A DNA stretch of 64,000 bases, from the NCBI GenBank assembly GCA_900188575.1, contig FYEU01000308.1, forward strand, positions 1,295,540 to 1,359,539, in the 5' to 3' direction. The notes under the pieces are model-generated. The model worked only from the letters and a program-made list of their open reading frames with translations, had not been told where the DNA came from and searched no databases. Both the position numbers and the translations under genes were made by a program. The stretch comes from Geosmithia putterillii (Eukaryota; Ascomycota; Sordariomycetes; Hypocreales; Bionectriaceae). Below, one piece after another: positions 55,547 to 64,000 of this stretch (its first letter is position 1; the number at the start of each line of letters is the position of its first letter).

Positions 55547-55613
55547 GTTCCCCGTTCCCCGTTCCCCGGTCCCCATTTCCGCCTTTTGCCTTTTGCCTTT
55601 TGCCTTTTGCTCT
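55547..55613. repeat. Two adjacent 7-bp microsatellites
   Basis: GTTCCCC is repeated three times plus one variant (55547-55574), followed after a short gap by about four CTTTTGC units (55582-55613). Confidence 0.85.
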
Positions 55614-56302
55614 TTGCCCTTTGTATTCGTCCGTATCCGTTGGCATCCGTTGGCGTACGCTGTCGTAGTATACTCGTGGTGTCGTTGCCCCGTCCTTTGT
55701 GCCTCGTTCTTTGTGCCCTGCCAGTGCCAATGCCAATGTACTTGGCCATGTACATACTCGTCGCACCCGTATTCTGCAATGCCAGTCAGTCAGTATCGCG
55801 AGCAATAATACTCTGGCCAGAGTAGGCAATGATACTCCTCAGCATTGGCACGCTCCCCCCATCACTGCTGCAGCCTTTGCCGTACACCACCATTTCACTC
55901 ACACACTACTCCAAACGCCACGCGACATCCAGACATACATTCAGCCTTGTACCCCTATCCCCACGTCATATCGCACCCGCCCATTCGATTCTCGTACTCT
56001 GTACACGCAACTCACCCATAGGTCCAAAGCCGTTGCCGTGTGCCTGTTTGCTGTGCCTCTCACACCGACACGCACACACACCCATTGCCAGACAACCAGA
56101 CTCGCCAGACACCCTTGAGTCCTTGACACCCTCTGCCTTTCCCTGACACCTCAGCCCTCGCCCGCGCCCTCGCCCCTGTCGGACATCTTCCATCTGCCAC
56201 CCCCCGCCTTTTTCCCTCTTCCTCGTCTCGTTGCCTGCACGCCAGCCTGCTTTGCCGCTGCTTGTCAGCAGGGAAAAGCCGCACAGAGACGCACAGTCCC
56301 TC

Positions 56303-58581
56303 TCACTCTGCATCGCTGGAAATAGGGTCGTACTCCCCGACTGAAACTCCACCACTCCCTGCTCGCTGTGCCTCGTCCATCCTCATCATATTGCCCAATC
56401 GTTCCCCTTGTAATCGCCCTTGCTGACCGGACGATTCCCGTCCATCCGTGTTGCCAGCACCAACACCCACAGTCGCACTCACACGTGTATGACCTCTACC
56501 TGTATCCGTACAGGATGTACGAGTACTCGTGCTCATTGTCATGCCAGCGCTCGTCGTACCTGTACTACCAGTAGTACCAACACTCTCCCCGCCACCTGCA
56601 TGCCTGCCCACAAATGCTCTCGGCTGTTGGAACGTTGGCCCCCGTCCCTGCTTTGCCTCCTGCTTTGTCTGCCGCCCACCAACAAGGTCCCCAATCTCGT
56701 GCATGCGTGCCATTTGTGTCATACGCACCATCGACGCCGTCAGAGAGTCAAAGCTTCCTCGCGGAACCGAACCGGGCTTAGCTTCCCGCCAGGGCATATT
56801 CCTCCTCGCTTCCATGAAACCTTCTAGAAGCGGCATATCAGTGCCCAAGCTTCGATCTGCGTCACACCCCGGGCTCGTGACCGATGAGGGTGGCCGGGGC
56901 TCCACCACCCCCACCGAACCAACATGATGAAAGGCCGCATTGCCCTTGTCCCTAGCCGAGCACGAGCCCGCTAGCCCTGCCTCGCTCTTCTTGGTCGGTG
57001 TCGATAATACTGCGTCTGTAGCGTGTATAGCGTCTCTTTTGGGCGGCACGTCTTTCCGCCTCGAATAATGACCAATCTCCTCTGCATCCCCATCCACTGA
57101 CTCTTCCCCATCTTCTAGTTGGTCAATCGGGCATTCGTCCCCTTCCAAGAGTTCCACCAGGCGTTGGAAATCGGGCAGTTCTGGAAGCTCCACCCCCGGC
57201 GGTGTTTTCCCCGAGGGAATTGTCGGCGATTGCAAAGGCAGTCTGCTCGAAATGGGCGACGGGCTTTCGTCACTGTTCGCTCTCTCACTCGGGCTCAAGA
57301 TTGGCGTCGCCGCTACGTGACCATCTCCCTCATTGGATTCAAGGCATTGCTGCGCCATTGAGGACCTCATGTCGTCCCTGATAGTCTTCTGCATGACATG
57401 CCAGCCTTGTCCCGTCTCGTATTTGGGGGATGCCTGATCACAGCGATCCGATCGCCAACAAGGTTCGGGTGTATCACTGCTGATATCTTTATTGGGTGGC
57501 TGTGCCCCGACGACATCTTCATCGCCTAGGGAATACTCGGGACTGGTCGTAATGCTAGCATCATCACCGGTGCCCCGCTTCCTCGGAGAATCATCGAACA
57601 TTCTGACGCCCTTCTCTTGCATGACGATACTTTCCACATCGGGATTGCCTGCCTGGTCACAGTACCATGGCTGCAACCCAGAGGGTCTTGGCTGTGGCTG
57701 ACACATTGCGGCACTCGAGTATGCAACATGGGGCACCTTGCCAAGATTCGGCAGAGTTGTACCTGTATTCTCTCTGGGAAAGTCGTTCATTGAAAGCAAA
57801 CTATAGGGTGAGTTGCTGTACCGAGAGTCAACACTCTGCTCCGATGGGGATACTCCTCGCCTGGTTGTCAGGCTTCGGATGGTGTTCCTATCCGGGCTCC
57901 AGCGAAAGCTCTCGCTGCCAATTCGTAGTCTCAGAGAGTCTCCACGGTTCTTCTCTGGCTGAGCATGGTGCCTGTGTATTCCATGAAGGAAGACGATTTC
58001 AGTCAGTCAACACTGGTAGATAGCACAAAGGGGTGAAAGCTCTGGGAGGGGGTCTAGACGCACCTCTTACTCTTGACCAAAGCCATCGCTGGCTCCTTCG
58101 GATGCCGTTGATAGTCGACGACCAATGGCTTCTGTATCTCAATGCCCGTCCAGTCACTCCTTTGTAGGAGTCTTCTGCGCTTGGCCTCGAGAGTATCCCA
58201 TCCACGGTCGGCAGATTGTTGCATCTCTGCCGTCTGGTCTTCCGGGGCATTCGGAGTTGCAGAGACGCCTGGGAGGCCATTGTATACCGGCCCTTCCAAG
58301 TCATCTGATACCGGTGTTGTTATCTCGTTAAACAGTCTCTTTGATGGCCTCACCGTCGACTCCCCGAAGGCTGACCCGCCCTCTCGTCCTTGCTAAGGGA
58401 TGAAATCTGGTATAAACGAGGTAGGTTGGGGGCCAGAGGACTCTGCGTCGGCAGATCCATCGCATCGCAACCGTGCTCTGGCAAAGAACTCTCTTTGTCG
58501 AGAGTAATCTCGATCAGAGGCATTTGGTCTCGATCCCTTTTGGCGGAATCTGCGGTTGGGGCCTTCGTTTGTTCGATTCAT
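56303..58581 (-). CDS. Uncharacterised disordered nuclear-type protein; 5' structure unresolved
   Basis: Two exons on the minus strand are well supported: one ending at 58064, and 57971-56303 (92-bp intron, GTGCGT to ACACAG). Together they encode a continuous protein of about 665 aa. The first part carries the island EAKRRRLLQRSDWTGIEIQ followed by SLRLRIGSESFRW after the junction, which I recall from uncharacterised Pezizomycotina proteins. The rest is disordered and acidic, with Ser/Thr/Gly-rich stretches and the sequence PELPDFQRLVELLEGDECP. The likely start is ATG at 58581 (MNRTNEGPNRRFRQKG, then RQREFFARARL). However, a TAG at 58393-58395 interrupts this frame just before the well-supported exon, and no good splice pair removes it. 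Function unknown. Confidence 0.55.
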
Positions 58582-59213
58582 GATCAAGGTAACTGCCGTG
58601 GGTGAGAATGGGGAGAGGGAGGAACAAGATGTGAGAAAAGGCACTATCAGTTGTATGTCTGTATCGAGGGAGGGTTCAGTATGATCATTTGGCAAGGAGC
58701 GAGGATCTTCCTTCCCATTTGACATTACACATTTTAAGTATCCAAGGAAGGAGATTCCAAACATTGCATCGCACCTGCCTTCGATTCCATCCAACTTACA
58801 CGGATTTCTACTGCACGTACCCTGCAGTGAAATGGACGAGACGGTGCCCTAAACGGACAATAGATTCATAGAGAAGGAGAACAATAAGAGAGTTTTACGA
58901 TACTCTGCTCCATAGTAAAATAGACGATGTACAAATGTATGTCCTCGTAGTGAAAACGTTCTTTGTCGTGGCCTGATCCCTTTATACATACATAAAGTGT
59001 GTCAATGACTTTTACTTGGATAACTAAATATCAACAATTGGTTATTATGTGTCCCACCACATTAAGCACTTCGAACACGCGTGAGAGCCCATTCGACCTT
59101 CAAATCAGCATATATTTCATTAATAACTTATTCACTCTATCCATCTTGTTATTTTGTGATAGAAAGTGGCCCTTTTTTTTCATGAACATGGGGATCGTGA
59201 TGCCTGATTATCC

Positions 59214-59225
59214 TGACGTCACGTG
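59214..59225. promoter_or_regulatory. Overlapping CRE (TGACGTCA) and E-box (CACGTG)
   Basis: TGACGTCACGTG combines the bZIP palindrome TGACGTCA with CACGTG, sharing two bases. It lies about 470 bp upstream of the coiled-coil gene start. Regulatory use is inferred. Confidence 0.4.
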
Positions 59226-59265
59226 GTAGCTGTTGAACTGGCCAGATATCACTGTAATATGTCAT

Positions 59266-59286
59266 AGATGGTCCCAGGGACCATCT
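59266..59286. repeat. Perfect 21-bp palindrome
   Basis: Arms AGATGGTCCC and GGGACCATCT flank a single central A. It may bind a dimeric regulator or fold as a hairpin. Confidence 0.7.
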
Positions 59287-59693
59287 TTTAACACGGGCGA
59301 TTGCACATAATTTGTCTAGATATGGGATATTCAACTGGGGACAGAACTATGATACAATCATCTCCGAAGTATGATTCAAGCATTTTGTAGAACAAAGATG
59401 TAAATTGTAGGAAACGAACCCAATAACAGAACTGCGCTTGGTAGCCCATGTCACTGGACCGTAGAAGCACGCGCACGTAACAACTGACCCACGCAACCGC
59501 TGCGGCTAGCACTGCGACTACTACTTGAACCACTACGTAGCTCTTCCTGTTCCTTCTCCCTTGGCTTTGAACAGCAACCTTCCCCCCTCGTTACTTCAAC
59601 AGCATTACATACAGAATACACCCCGACTGTCGAAATATTTGACTCCGGCATACCGAACCCCGACGCCGTTGCACATTCCAAACCCCCTTCATC

Positions 59694-61555
59694 ATGGCGG
59701 ACGCAGAAGAGAAGGCGCGCCAGGAGAAGATTGCGGCCGCCAAGAAGCGTGTGAGCACTACCTACGGCCCCATGAGACTGTTACATTTCCATTGTACGCA
59801 TATTCTGACAGAATCATCGTGTCTGCGCAGGTCGAGGCAATGAAGAAGAAGAACAAGAAGAGTGGCGCATCCAAAAAGGCCAAAGCGGAGTCCTCGACAG
59901 ACGCTGCCGCCACAGAGTCGACCGATGCGCCAGCCACCACCGACGACGCAGCGCAGCCCTCCACGACAGGGGAGCAGGCAGTCATCGACGCTGACGACAA
60001 CGAAAAGGCCGTCGAGGACGATAATGAAGACAAGCCCGACGATGCGTCGCCCACGTCGACGCCGTCGCTTGCCCAGCAGTCCAAGCTCCGCTCGACGTCG
60101 TTCCGCGCAGGCGCTGGCCCCGGCTCGCCAGGCCCGCTCAGCCCCGATGGTAGCGGTGGTGCCGGCGGCGACACTGCGCCCGAGATCTACAAGAAGCATG
60201 TCGCCAGGATAGAGGAACTGGAGAAGGAGAACCAGCGCCTGTCCAAGGAATCGACCGACGCCGACAAGAGGTGGCAGAAGGCCGAGACGGAGCTGGCTGA
60301 CCTGCGCGAGGCCGAGGGCGACGGCTCCAAGGGCGGCGACGACGACTCGGAGAAGCTGGTGCGCAAACCCGCGTTCCATGCTATACTGGTTCTTGATGGC
60401 AATGGCTAACACATCATCCTACAGAAGAGCGAGATTGCGTCCCTCCAGAGGCAAAACACGCAGCTCCAGCAGCAGGTGTCGCGTGGATCGGGCCATGGCC
60501 ACCGTGCCTCCATCTCGGTGGCCAACCCGCCCGCTGACCTGCAGGCCGAGCTTGACTCCAAGTCGTCGACGATTGAGTCGATGGAGCTCGAGATCTCCAA
60601 GCTCAAGGCGCGCGTCGACCGCCAAGAGAGTGGTGCGTCGTCAGAGAAGGAGCAGCTGACGGAGCTCGAGGACAAGCTAGCTCGCGCCGAGGCGGCGGCG
60701 AGCAAGGCGCAGCGGGAGCTGTCGGACCTCATGCCTAAGATGGAGCGCGCCACGGAGAAGGCCGTGACGGAGAGCAGGAGCCGGGCGAGCGCCGAGGAGA
60801 AGGTGCAGAGCCTGCAGCAAGAGCTCGCCGAGGTCAAGACGGCCAAGGAGGCGCTGGAGAAGAAGGTGACGACCCTGACGACGCTGCACAAGGAGCAGGA
60901 TACGCGGTCGCAGGCCCTCCGTAAGGAGGTGGCTGAGACTAAGGCGCGAAGTGAGAAGCTCGAGGCCGACAATATCAAGCTCCGCAGCCGCAAATCGACC
61001 GAAGGCCGCGGCGGTCTCGACGACGAGGGTGTGGACGAGCTCGAGGATGAGGAGCGACTCAGGCTGGAGAAGAAGATCCGTGAGCTCGAGGCCGAGGTGC
61101 ACGAGCTCCGCAGCGGGGCGTGGATCGACAAGAGGCGTGAGCTTGAGGCCACAAGCCCCGGCTTCCAAGACGTTGACCTGTCTGCTGGCGTCGGCCTCGG
61201 CGTCAACGCCAACAACATCTACAATCAGAAGCCGGCTCAGCCCAGCGGCGGAAATACGGGCGCCACAAGTGGTGGTGGTGGTGGTGGAGCCGGCCGAATC
61301 GGTGAATTCTTCACCAACGGACTAAATGCGCTGGCCGGCACGGGTGGCGGCGACGACGAAGGGTTCCTCGATGATGACGACGAGGACTTTGACGAGGCGT
61401 TCCGCATTGCGCACGAGGAAGAGACCAAGAGACGTCTGGAGCGCATCAAAGAGATCAAGAGGTCCCTTAAGCACTGGGAGGGCTGGAGGCTGGACATTGT
61501 CGACATGCGACGGGGAGGAGGAGTTGAGGGTGTTGGGGAGATTTTTGACATTTGA
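59694..61555 (+). CDS. Long coiled-coil protein (M protein repeat type)
   Basis: Three exons (59694-59750, 59831-60358, 60425-61555) encode 571 aa, all in phase 0. It begins MADAEEKARQEKIAAAKKR joined to VEAMKKKNKKSG, a basic start. An acidic Ser/Thr/Ala-rich stretch (about 40-130) and a long coiled coil (about 155-400, with heptads such as RIEELEKENQRLSKE and EKKIRELEAEVHELRSGAW) follow. A Gly-rich linker, the segment GRIGEFFTNGLNAL, and an acidic DDDDEDFDEAFRIAHEEE box lead to a closing KHWEGWRLDIVDMR. Similar fungal proteins are annotated as M protein repeat or golgin-like. A tethering or scaffold role on membranes is plausible, but no GRIP domain or membrane anchor is visible. Confidence 0.8.
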
Positions 61556-62570
61556 GACACGGGATTATCATGTAGGAGTTGCTATGATGGTGGTATGAGT
61601 ATCAGTATTAGGATTGCCGAGTGTACAATGAAAATCAACTGGGTTCGGACATTGAGGCCAAAGTCTGGTGATGGTGCATATCAACGAGTGCATGTTAGGA
61701 ATACCAACCGCGCCATTGACATGGGCGCTGCATACAGTTGTCGCCATGATGAGACAGCAGATGCAGTAATACGGGAAGGGTGCCGTGTCTTGGATACTAA
61801 AGCTCAACAACGTTGATGGTATCACTATAATTATCACGGTGATAGCAGTTGCAATTGACTGCAATGGACGAGTGCTCCTTCCCGGACAGACAGACAAACG
61901 ACTGCTTGTGCAATTGAGGGAGAAGTGCTCCGTTGCTCTTTCCCTATCTGCAAGCTTGCATCACGACGTAATACTCGGTACATAATGGCATTACTTCAAG
62001 GGCGCACCTTCCCCACACTGGGGTCGAGAAGGAGGAGAAAAAAAAAACAGAGCTCGGTGTTATTCGAGCGCCGATGTTCGGCCCAAGTCGATGAGCGAGG
62101 GAATAAAAAAAGGCCAACAAAACGATTCGGATTAGCTAAAAAGCGCCCTCGAGCTCCGTTTGCGCTCACTGCTCGGCGCTCTGCTCGGCTGCATGACACC
62201 TCTCTTTCCTCGACTTGCTCTCTCTTAACCCTCTTCTTTCTCTCCTCTTCTTCTTCTCCTCGTGTCAATTGCCCCAGTGTCCAATTGCTTTGTGTACGCC
62301 CCTCGAGCGAGCAATTGAGCAAGGCCAACCGGAGGAATTGTATTGATTTCTCGGCAATTCGTCGCTTCTCCTCACCTTCTCCGCACTTTTCTTCTTCCTT
62401 GCCCGCCTACCCTCGGCACCTTTTCTCCTCTTCCTCCCCCTCACCACCACCACCACCACCGCCAAACAGCCTAGGTCAATTCGGTTCGGATCCGACCCCA
62501 CCCTCAGCCTAGCTCCTTGTTGATTTATATATCCTGATATATATTTCGGCTTGTGCCTCCGTTGCCCATC
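61556..62570. other. Intergenic region and isocitrate dehydrogenase leader
   Basis: The first half shows no gene. From about 62200 the sequence becomes CT-rich and contains a CAC-triplet run (62440-62461), fitting a long 5' UTR of the isocitrate dehydrogenase gene. Confidence 0.5.
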
Positions 62571-63941
62571 ATGAGCGCCGCTTTCCGTATGCCGATGCGC
62601 CGCGTCGCCGCTGCCGCCGCCCGCCCCTCGTTCGCGATCCGCCCCATGACGTTTGGAGCCGTCCAGACGCAGAGCCTGCGCCGCACCATGGCGTCGCAGG
62701 CTGGCGCCGTCCAAAAGATCAAGGTCCAGAACCCCGTCGTCGAGCTCGACGGTGACGAGATGACCCGCGTCATCTGGAAGGTCATCAAGGACAAGTTCAT
62801 CTACCCGTACCTCGACATTGACATCAAGTACTACGACCTGGGCCTGCCCTACCGCGATGAGACCAACGACCAGGTCACCCTCGATGCTGCCGAGGCCATC
62901 AAGAAGTACTCTGTCGGCATCAAGTGCGCCACCATCACCCCCGACGAGGGCCGCGTCGAGGAGTTCAAGCTCAAGAAGATGTGGCTGTCGCCCAACGGCA
63001 CCATCCGCAACCATCTGGGCGGCACCGTCTTCCGCGAGCCCATCGTCATCCCCCGCATCCCGCGCCTGGTTCCCGGCTGGGAGAAGCCCATCATCATCGG
63101 CCGCCATGCCTTTGGTGACCAGTACCGCGCCAAGGACAAGGTCATCGAGGGCCCCGGCAAGCTGTCCATGGTCTTCACCCCCGAGGGCGGCAAGCCCGAG
63201 GAGATTGAGGTCTTCAACTTCAAGGACGGCGGCGGCGTCGCTCAGACCCAGTACAACACGGACGAGTCCATCACCGGCTTCGCCCACGCCTCCTTCAAGC
63301 TGGCCATCAACAAGGGCCTGCCCCTCTACATGAGCACCAAGAACACCATCCTCAAGAAGTACGACGGTCGCTTCAAGGACATCTTCCAGGAGATCTACGA
63401 GGCCAACTACCGCAAGGAGTTTGAGGCCAAGGGCATCTGGTACGAGCACCGCCTCATCGACGACATGGTCGCCCAGATGGTCAAGTCCTCCGGTGGCTAC
63501 ATCATGGCCCTCAAGAACTACGACGGTGACGTCCAGTCCGACATTGTCGCCCAGGGCTTCGGCTCGCTCGGCCTCATGACCTCGGTGCTCATCACCCCCG
63601 ACGGCAAGACCTTCGAGTCCGAGGCCGCCCACGGCACCGTCACCCGCCACTACCGCGAGCACCAGAAGGGCCGCGAGACGTCCACCAACCCCATCGCCTC
63701 CATCTTCGCCTGGACCCGCGGTCTCGCCCAGCGCGGTCGCCTCGACAACACCCCCGAGCTCGTCGCCTTTGCTGAGAGCATCGAGCAGGCCTGCATCCAG
63801 ACCGTCGACGCCGACGGCATCATGACCAAGGACCTTGCCCTCGCCTGCGGCAACAAGGACCGCTCTGCTTACGTCACCACCTCGGAGTTCCTCGACGCTG
63901 TTGAGAGGCGCATGAAGAGCAACCTCAAGGAGAAGCTGTAA
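62571..63941 (+). CDS. idp1: NADP-dependent isocitrate dehydrogenase, mitochondrial
   Basis: A single exon of 456 aa. The N-terminus (MSAAFRMPMRRVAAAAARPS) is an Arg/Ala-rich mitochondrial presequence. The mature enzyme shows the eukaryotic NADP-IDH landmarks: VVELDGDEMTRVIW, CATITPDEGRVEEF, SPNGTIRNHLGGTVFREPI, YKLAINKG-type FKLAINKGLPLYMSTKN, and ESEAAHGTVTRHYREHQKG. It converts isocitrate to 2-oxoglutarate with NADPH production. A second in-frame ATG at 62688 (CACCATGG, stronger context) would yield a protein starting MASQAGAVQKIK without the presequence. Fungal idp genes are known to make organellar and non-mitochondrial forms this way. The C-terminus is KEKL, not a standard peroxisomal signal. 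Confidence 0.95.
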   Translation: MSAAFRMPMRRVAAAAARPSFAIRPMTFGAVQTQSLRRTMASQAGAVQKIKVQNPVVELDGDEMTRVIWKVIKDKFIYPYLDIDIKYYDLGLPYRDETNDQVTLDAAEAIKKYSVGIKCATITPDEGRVEEFKLKKMWLSPNGTIRNHLGGTVFREPIVIPRIPRLVPGWEKPIIIGRHAFGDQYRAKDKVIEGPGKLSMVFTPEGGKPEEIEVFNFKDGGGVAQTQYNTDESITGFAHASFKLAINKGLPLYMSTKNTILKKYDGRFKDIFQEIYEANYRKEFEAKGIWYEHRLIDDMVAQMVKSSGGYIMALKNYDGDVQSDIVAQGFGSLGLMTSVLITPDGKTFESEAAHGTVTRHYREHQKGRETSTNPIASIFAWTRGLAQRGRLDNTPELVAFAESIEQACIQTVDADGIMTKDLALACGNKDRSAYVTTSEFLDAVERRMKSNLKEKL

Positions 63942-64000
63942 GCTCTTCTTCAATCTAAGTCTGTTGGATATAAGCACTAGTAGTCGTCTGTACATGTCAT

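Larger units (their letters stand above)
53070..56302. other. 3.2-kb gene-free region
   Basis: It starts with a T/CT-rich 3' UTR including an AATC tetranucleotide run (53404-53437). It holds exact TACGGAGTA/TACTCCGTA words (53833, 54981, 55079), a 10-bp ATCCATCATG repeat (54361-54384), an ATC-triplet run (55430-55456), and two adjacent 7-bp repeats (55547-55613). No gene is supported. Confidence 0.5.
58582..59693. other. Intergenic region between divergent genes
   Basis: AT-rich compared with the rest of the window (especially 58860-59180). It contains an overlapping CRE and E-box (59214-59225) and a perfect 21-bp palindrome (59266-59286). No gene is supported. Confidence 0.5.

Noticed and set aside
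62265..63995. 576-codon open frame antisense to isocitrate dehydrogenase
   Set aside because: It is a mirror of the highly biased codon use of the sense gene, and its product is a Leu/Val/Asp-rich sequence without domains.

Overview
The window is nuclear DNA of a filamentous ascomycete (Pezizomycotina, most likely a Sordariomycete). The evidence is short introns of about 50-150 bp with GTRNGT donors and CTAAC/CTGAC-type branch sites, GC-rich coding DNA, CT-rich leaders before start codons, and gene families typical of this group: a BZZ1-type F-BAR protein with a C1 domain, an NADP isocitrate dehydrogenase with two starts, mitochondrial mL58, a BUD2-type RasGAP, secreted GtaA glutaminase and Dal5-family transporters. 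I support 20 protein-coding genes and see no tRNA, rRNA, intact transposon or CRISPR array.

Layout. 0.4-5 kb: an actin-patch F-BAR/SH3 gene convergent with a C2H2 zinc-finger gene. 6.4-11.5 kb: an accessory-looking divergent pair, a lineage-restricted hypothetical protein and an FHA-domain protein kinase, separated by a 1.1-kb spacer with a 13-copy 15-bp minisatellite. 12-26.3 kb: five genes on the + strand that look like uptake and catabolism (two Dal5-type MFS permeases, a mitochondrial class III CoA-transferase, an aldehyde dehydrogenase and a secreted glutaminase). 27-33.6 kb: a cysteine-rich F-box-like protein, mitochondrial ribosomal protein mL58 and a disordered protein. 37.4-48.6 kb: housekeeping genes (RasGAP, cyclophilin-40, D-aminoacyl-tRNA deacylase, CCR4-NOT subunit NOT3/5). 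51.9-53.1 kb: a small C2H2 gene isolated between gene-free stretches of more than 3 kb. 56.3-64 kb: a poorly characterised nuclear-type protein with an unexplained in-frame stop near its 5' end, a coiled-coil protein and mitochondrial NADP-isocitrate dehydrogenase.

The most striking non-genic signal is the nonamer TACGGAGTA (reverse complement TACTCCGTA). I count 18 exact copies in 64 kb, where about 0.5 would be expected in random sequence of even base composition. All lie outside the exons I predict, several cluster in the gene-poor spacers, and one is in an intron. Other points worth checking are a GAG (Glu) codon where class III CoA-transferases usually have the catalytic Asp, a histidine-rich insert inside the RasGAP domain, a 7-nt first coding exon in the deacylase gene, E-box inverted repeats and a perfect 21-bp palindrome.

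Exon boundaries were worked out by hand from splice consensus, reading-frame continuity and remembered family motifs. They need transcript confirmation.
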